Below are positions 5,741-6,815 of a DNA stretch of 6,815 nucleotides, piece after piece; the stretch's first letter is position 1, and each line of letters starts with the position of its first letter. The notes below the pieces were generated by a model, which worked only from the letters and a program-made list of their open reading frames with translations, was not told the DNA's origin and made no database searches. The stretch lies in contig CAMBJN010000078.1 in the NCBI GenBank assembly GCA_945867755.1, positions 1-6,815 of the forward strand, in the 5' to 3' direction. The stretch is from Polynucleobacter meluiroseus. GTDB taxonomy: Bacteria; Pseudomonadota; Gammaproteobacteria; Burkholderiales; Burkholderiaceae. The position numbers and the translations under genes were made by a program.

Positions 5741-6297
5741 AAATTGCTCAAGAACTCCGCGTAGGTAACGTTGTCATGTTGAATGGCCAACCTTTGGTGA
5801 TTCAGAAATCAGAATACAGCCGTTCAGGTCGTAATGCTGCAGTGGTGAAGATGAAGTTCAAGAACTTGATCACTGAAGCACCTAACGAAGGCATTTTTAA
5901 AGCTGATGACAAATTTGAAGTTGTGATCTTGGAGCGCAAAGAGTGCACATACTCTTACTTCGCAGATCCAATGTATGCATTCATGGACACAGAATTCAAC
6001 CAGTATGAAGTTGAAAAAGACAATATGGGTGATGCTTTGAATTACTTAGAAGACGCCATGTCAGTTGAAGTAGTCTTTTACGAAGGCAAAGCATTGTCTG
6101 TTGAATTGCCAACCATTGTGATTCGTGAAATCACTTACACAGAGCCTGCTGTTAAAGGCGATACAAGCTCAGGCCGTGTATTGAAGAACGCCAAAATCGC
6201 TACAGGCTTTGAGCTACAAGTTCCATTGTTTTGTGGCGAAGGCGACAAGATTGAAATCGATACACGCACTGGCGAATACCGCAGCCGTGCTAACTAA
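5737..6297 (+). CDS. efp: Elongation factor P (arginine-32 type)
   Basis: EF-P enters the ribosomal E site and stimulates peptide bond formation at consecutive prolines. The protein has the standard 186 residues in three beta domains. The KOW-like domain I (about 1-64) begins 'MKIAQELRVGNVVMLNGQPL' and its loop 'SRSGRNAAVV' puts Arg at position 32, the residue rhamnosylated by EarP instead of the lysine used by the EpmA/EpmB pathway. Domain II covers about 65-126. Domain III ends with the family signature around 'ATGFELQVPLF', 'GDKIEIDTRTGEYRSR'. The ATG overlaps the earP stop by four bases, and AGGA at 5724-5727 lies 9 bases upstream, so translation is probably both coupled and independently initiated. 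No promoter specific to efp was identified, although EF-P is normally far more abundant than its modifying enzyme. A strong terminator follows. Confidence 0.98.
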   Translation: MKIAQELRVGNVVMLNGQPLVIQKSEYSRSGRNAAVVKMKFKNLITEAPNEGIFKADDKFEVVILERKECTYSYFADPMYAFMDTEFNQYEVEKDNMGDALNYLEDAMSVEVVFYEGKALSVELPTIVIREITYTEPAVKGDTSSGRVLKNAKIATGFELQVPLFCGEGDKIEIDTRTGEYRSRAN

Positions 6298-6362
6298 TTG
6301 ATTTATTGACTCGATGTTGTGACAGATTCAATTGATTTGATTGAGTAGCAGAAAATCAACAC

Positions 6363-6392
6363 AAAACCACTCTTCGGGGTGGTTTTTTCTTT
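6363..6392 (+). terminator. Rho-independent terminator of earP-efp
   Basis: AAAACCACTC (6363-6372) pairs with GGGTGGTTTT (6377-6386), including one T-G pair, around a C(TTCG)G tetraloop, an especially stable RNA loop. T6387-T6388 and CTTT continue the U tract that begins in the stem. It lies 65 bases after the efp stop. The leading A residues give only a weak U tract on the other strand. Confidence 0.93.
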
Positions 6393-6468
6393 GGCCCGTT
6401 TTGATTAATTTTTAGGCAAATAACCTAGTATCTTGAATCAATAAGGTTTAAGATGAATTCAATAGTAC

Positions 6469-6491
6469 TTATCAACATTTTCTGTGGATAA
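6469..6491. promoter_or_regulatory. Possible inverted pair of DnaA boxes
   Basis: TGTGGATAA at 6483-6491 is a perfect match, in reverse orientation, to the DnaA box TTATCCACA. TTATCAACA at 6469-6477 matches it at eight of nine positions in the opposite orientation, with five bases between. Together they also form an inverted repeat. They lie 23 bases upstream of the small gene at 6514. Only two boxes are present, with no AT-rich unwinding region, so this is not an origin. DnaA-responsive control of the small gene, or chance, are the options. Confidence 0.35.
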
Positions 6492-6497
6492 GTCATT

Positions 6498-6505
6498 GAG
6501 AAGGG
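6498..6505 (+). promoter_or_regulatory. Shine-Dalgarno sequence fixing the start of the 75-aa protein
   Basis: GAGAAGGG ends 8 bases before the ATG at 6514. It favours that start over the in-frame GTG at 6484, which has no such site and lies within the DnaA-box-like sequence. Confidence 0.7.
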
Positions 6506-6513
6506 TTGGTTCT

Positions 6514-6741
6514 ATGAGCCAAAAGAGTGCACCCAAACATCTCTTCGTTGAGTACATGTATGGATTTGTTTTCCATTACACCGATCAACCTTTGTTTCCA
6601 GCCACCCCAGCATATACCCTACTCAAAGTCATCAGTTCAGAGAGTAATAAATGGGAAGCCATTTATAAAAATATTGATGGTGATGAAGCTCGGTTTTACT
6701 CAGATGGCGTGAGTATCAAAATGAAAAAAGCCACCACATAG
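6514..6741 (+). CDS. Small conserved-looking protein of unknown function
   Basis: I do not recognise this 75-residue protein. It has no signal peptide, membrane segment or cysteine. It is rich in aromatic residues ('FVEYMYGFVFHY' at 11-22) and ends in a basic tail 'IKMKKATT'. Alternating hydrophobic and polar stretches ('YTLLKVISS', 'KWEAIYKNI', 'ARFYSDGVSIKM') suggest a small beta-rich fold in the cytoplasm. The start is chosen by the Shine-Dalgarno sequence at 6498-6505. The gene stands alone after the earP-efp terminator, with 121 bases between that terminator and its start. I found no confident promoter there. Its last codons overlap a hairpin that probably ends its transcription. The evidence for coding is the ribosome site, protein-like composition and well-placed hairpin; no family assignment is possible by eye. 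Confidence 0.65.
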   Translation: MSQKSAPKHLFVEYMYGFVFHYTDQPLFPATPAYTLLKVISSESNKWEAIYKNIDGDEARFYSDGVSIKMKKATT

Positions 6742-6765
6742 AACTTCATCCATGCAGTGGCTTTT
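6726..6765. terminator. Probable bidirectional terminator between convergent genes
   Basis: AAAAGCCAC (6726-6734) pairs with GTGGCTTTT (6757-6765), a 9-bp stem with a large 22-base loop. Plus-strand RNA ends in UUUU. Minus-strand RNA ends in a better tract of six U (6724-6729). The left arm lies inside the last codons of the small plus-strand gene, before its stop at 6739-6741. The large loop lowers confidence. Confidence 0.5.
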
Positions 6766-6784
6766 ATATCTAAAGCTGATTAGC

Positions 6785-6815
6785 TTAAATGCCTTTTTTC
6801 TCAAACCATCTGAAC
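6785..6815 (-). CDS. Possible C-terminal end of a minus-strand gene, cut by the window edge
   Basis: One minus-strand frame from the window edge reads FRWFEKKGI and then TAA (stop at 6785-6787). The composition looks like a protein C-terminus, and the convergent hairpin at 6726-6765 has its better U tract on this strand, as expected for the end of such a gene. Nine codons are too few to name a family or to prove coding. Confidence 0.3.
   Translation of the reverse strand, partial: FRWFEKKGI

Noticed and set aside
6469..6491. Replication origin
   Set aside because: Only two DnaA-like boxes, no AT-rich unwinding region and no dnaA/dnaN neighbours.
6484..6513. GTG start giving an 85-aa version of the small gene
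   Set aside because: No Shine-Dalgarno sequence before the GTG, whereas GAGAAGGG lies 8 bases before the ATG at 6514.
1..6815. CRISPR array, insertion sequence or prophage
   Set aside because: No regularly spaced repeats, transposase, integrase or phage structural genes are visible.

Overview
The window reads as chromosomal DNA of a betaproteobacterium, most likely a moderate-GC Burkholderiales member; a Polynucleobacter-like freshwater lineage is my guess. The reasons are the earP-efp pair with an arginine at EF-P position 32, and pgsA followed by tRNA-Gly and tRNA-Cys. The genus is inference and no database was consulted.

Layout, left to right. (1) Positions 1-707 (+) hold the C-terminal part of a COG0523/CobW-family metallochaperone GTPase that enters from outside the window. 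(2) Positions 708-977 hold no gene I can support. (3) Positions 978-1224 (-) are a small tRNA unit. It has a good sigma70-type promoter, then tRNA-Gly(GCC), an intrinsic-terminator-like hairpin, and tRNA-Cys(GCA). (4) Positions 1310-1888 (-) are pgsA, phosphatidylglycerophosphate synthase. (5) Positions 1977-2700 (+) are a type II toxin-antitoxin module: a RelE-superfamily toxin (PF06296 type) overlapping an Xre/HTH antitoxin, preceded by a near-perfect 31-bp palindrome. (6) Positions 2713-4587 (-) are uvrC. (7) Positions 4586-6297 (+) are earP and efp, overlapping by ATGA and followed by a UUCG-loop terminator. (8) Positions 6298-6815 contain a DnaA-box-like inverted pair, a 75-aa protein of unknown function, a bidirectional hairpin, and the last codons of a possible minus-strand gene.

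How the parts work together. EarP attaches rhamnose to Arg32 of EF-P so that EF-P can relieve ribosome stalling on polyproline, and translational coupling of the two genes fits that. uvrC and pgsA are neighbours in one operon in many proteobacteria such as E. coli. Here the toxin-antitoxin module sits between them on the opposite strand, so pgsA is separated from uvrC and faces the module's operator.

Nothing in the window is clearly a wholly new system. The most unusual architecture is: (a) one CATG palindrome supplying the start codons of both uvrC and earP; (b) the toxin-antitoxin operator, which carries an extended -10 promoter element in each direction, one toward the toxin and one toward pgsA; and (c) only 12 bases between the convergent antitoxin and uvrC stop codons, with no visible terminator.
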